From NCBI GenBank assembly GCA_905210845.1, contig CAJLYG010000048.1:1-16820 (forward strand): DNA of 16,820 bases, written 5' to 3'. The notes beneath the pieces were generated by a model. That model saw only the letters and a list, made by a program, of their open reading frames with translations, had not been told where the DNA came from and searched no databases. The stretch comes from an uncultured Prevotella sp. (GTDB lineage Bacteria > Bacteroidota > Bacteroidia > Bacteroidales > Bacteroidaceae). Position 1 is the first letter of the stretch. Each line of letters begins with the position of its first letter. Below, piece after piece: positions 15,698-16,820 of the stretch. Made by a program: the position numbers and the translations under genes.

Positions 15698-16726
15698 TTA
15701 CTTCTTGCTATTTCTGTAATCTTTTATAGATTCCTTAAAAAGTATGGTACAAATAGCCAGGAACAAAGAGATGAAGAAAGCCAAGATCGTTCCAAGCATT
15801 CTTTTAGGCGCAGATGGCTTAAGTGGAATCGTAGCGGGTTGGATCGTTGTATAAACGGGTGTCTTTTCTTGCAATTTTGCCCTGGCTTGTTCTAATTGTG
15901 TTACCATCTGGGTATAGATATTATACTTTAGCTGCATGTCATTCTCCAAATCTTCTGTTTTAGAGCGGTAAGACTCAAGAACGAGATCTTCGTTCTTGTC
16001 TGCATAAGCTCCATATAACCTACGGGCTTTTTCATATTGCTCCTTGCTTTGCCTATAAAGCCCTTGGTAGTATTTCACGTCATTACGGGCTTTGGATGTC
16101 CTATAGTCTATGATATAATCCTTCAGACGTTCTAAGACAATGCTGGCTATTTGTTTGGCAACAATAGGGTCTTGGCATTCACAACTGATGGTGATCATGG
16201 ATGTTTTTTGGTCAACCATACAGGTAATGCTGGAACTGAGAATCTTTGATATTTTTTCCTCATGCTCATTGAAATGTGTCGGATTCAGGCGCGAAAGGTC
16301 ATCTCCCACTGTCTTTTCTTTCTTGACATTCCACCACGGGGTCTTCTGGTGATTAGAAAAATAGTCGTAGACGGAGATCTCATGTTTGTTTCCAATCGAT
16401 ACCTTTTGCTTCATCAATTCTGCCTTGAAAACAGAGGTAGAAATTACCTTGGGATAAAGATCTGGGCTAATGGCATCTTCCTCGTTGCTTGTTTTAAGTC
16501 CTACTAAGTTTGATAAATTCCCTAAGTTGCCCGATAATAAGCTATTATTACTCTCGGGAAGAAGAATGGCAGTAGAAGTATATAATCTTGGTAAACTGAA
16601 CAAATAGACAATGGTAAATCCTGTTATGCAGATTATGATTGCCGTAAATAAAATCCAGTTAGTTTTAATCAAGTGCAGAAGTCTAAAAAGACTTTCTGTG
16701 GAAAGCACAGTATTTTCTTCTTTCAT
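15698..16726 (-). CDS. wzz: Wzz-type chain-length determinant (polysaccharide co-polymerase)
   Basis: The 342-residue protein has the co-polymerase layout: a first membrane helix near residues 23-44, a long periplasmic domain, and a second helix near 310-330. The second helix is preceded by the proline-rich segment PLKPSAPKR (301-309), the hallmark of the family. The periplasmic part contains a charged helical stretch (about 215-290) likely to form a coiled coil. There is no cytoplasmic tyrosine kinase domain after the second helix (only 12 residues), so it is not a full Wzc protein. It should set the length of the chain made by Wzy. The ATG at 16726 is the first in frame, although the frame stays open upstream to the window edge without another ATG. 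Confidence 0.92.
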   Translation of the reverse strand: MKEENTVLSTESLFRLLHLIKTNWILFTAIIICITGFTIVYLFSLPRLYTSTAILLPESNNSLLSGNLGNLSNLVGLKTSNEEDAISPDLYPKVISTSVFKAELMKQKVSIGNKHEISVYDYFSNHQKTPWWNVKKEKTVGDDLSRLNPTHFNEHEEKISKILSSSITCMVDQKTSMITISCECQDPIVAKQIASIVLERLKDYIIDYRTSKARNDVKYYQGLYRQSKEQYEKARRLYGAYADKNEDLVLESYRSKTEDLENDMQLKYNIYTQMVTQLEQARAKLQEKTPVYTTIQPATIPLKPSAPKRMLGTILAFFISLFLAICTILFKESIKDYRNSKK

Positions 16727-16795
16727 ATTGCTTGTTCCGCTTCTAATAATCAGTTTATTTGGATGATACTTATCTCTGGGATACTCCTTCTCCTC

Positions 16796-16815
16796 CCCTT
16801 GCCATTGGGCAAGGG
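16796..16815. terminator. Hairpin upstream of wzz
   Basis: CCCTTGCC (16796-16803), loop ATTG, GGCAAGGG (16808-16815) form a perfect 8-bp stem with a 4-nt loop, 69 nt upstream of the wzz ATG. It could be the terminator of a gene beyond the window, an attenuator in the operon leader, or part of a coding sequence. No T-run follows on the minus strand, where the next bases are purine-rich. Confidence 0.4.
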
Positions 16816-16820
16816 CTCCT

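Noticed and set aside
15698..16726. Wzc-type tyrosine autokinase
   Set aside because: Only 12 residues follow the second membrane helix; no Walker motifs or tyrosine cluster are present.
9087..16820. Mobile element or prophage as the source of the AT-rich region
   Set aside because: The low GC is typical of polysaccharide loci; no transposase, integrase, tRNA gene or terminal repeats were seen.

Overview
The window looks like chromosomal DNA of a member of the Bacteroidales, most likely Prevotella or a close relative. The evidence is Bacteroidota-type promoters (TTTG, 19 nt, TAnnTTTG), weak Shine-Dalgarno signals, a DUF4924 gene typical of the phylum, and the protein families seen. The genus is an inference; no rRNA gene or other decisive marker is present. 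Nearly every base is in or next to a recognisable gene.

Positions 1-7392 hold housekeeping genes of fairly even base composition. A 3'-truncated NAD-dependent DNA ligase gene (minus) diverges from a free-standing B3/B4-domain protein (plus), which is followed by a type II pantothenate kinase gene (plus) with its own promoter. The kinase gene converges on a minus-strand group: LysE-family exporter, DUF4924 protein and peptide chain release factor 3 (prfC). The exporter diverges from a ROK-family sugar kinase (plus). That kinase gene ends at a strong hairpin and a 319-nt spacer that contains five imperfect repeats spaced exactly 22 nt apart.

Positions 7393-16726 form most of a surface polysaccharide (capsule, O-antigen or exopolysaccharide) locus of the Wzx/Wzy type, visibly more AT-rich from about 9.1 kb onward. 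The long minus-strand run is wzz (chain length), wzx (flippase), wzy (polymerase), two GT2 glycosyltransferases and one GT4 glycosyltransferase. Apart from a 26-nt gap after wzz, all junctions overlap by 4 or 11 nt, so this is a tightly coupled operon. A second minus-strand pair encodes two different kinds of initiating phosphoglycosyltransferase: a polytopic WecA/MraY-like enzyme and a small monotopic PglC/WcaJ-type enzyme, joined by an ATGA overlap. Between the two groups one GT4 gene lies on the plus strand, diverging from the initiating pair and sharing 4 nt of stop-codon sequence with the operon's last GT4.

In the inferred pathway, an initiating enzyme loads the first sugar phosphate onto undecaprenyl phosphate. 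Four glycosyltransferases complete the repeat unit, Wzx flips it, Wzy polymerises it and Wzz sets the length. The export porin, any UpxY-like antiterminator and nucleotide-sugar synthesis genes are not in the window. I see no clearly new biological system. The items most worth a second look are the 22-nt repeat array, the paired initiating enzymes, the Clostridia-like DNA ligase and the inverted glycosyltransferase.
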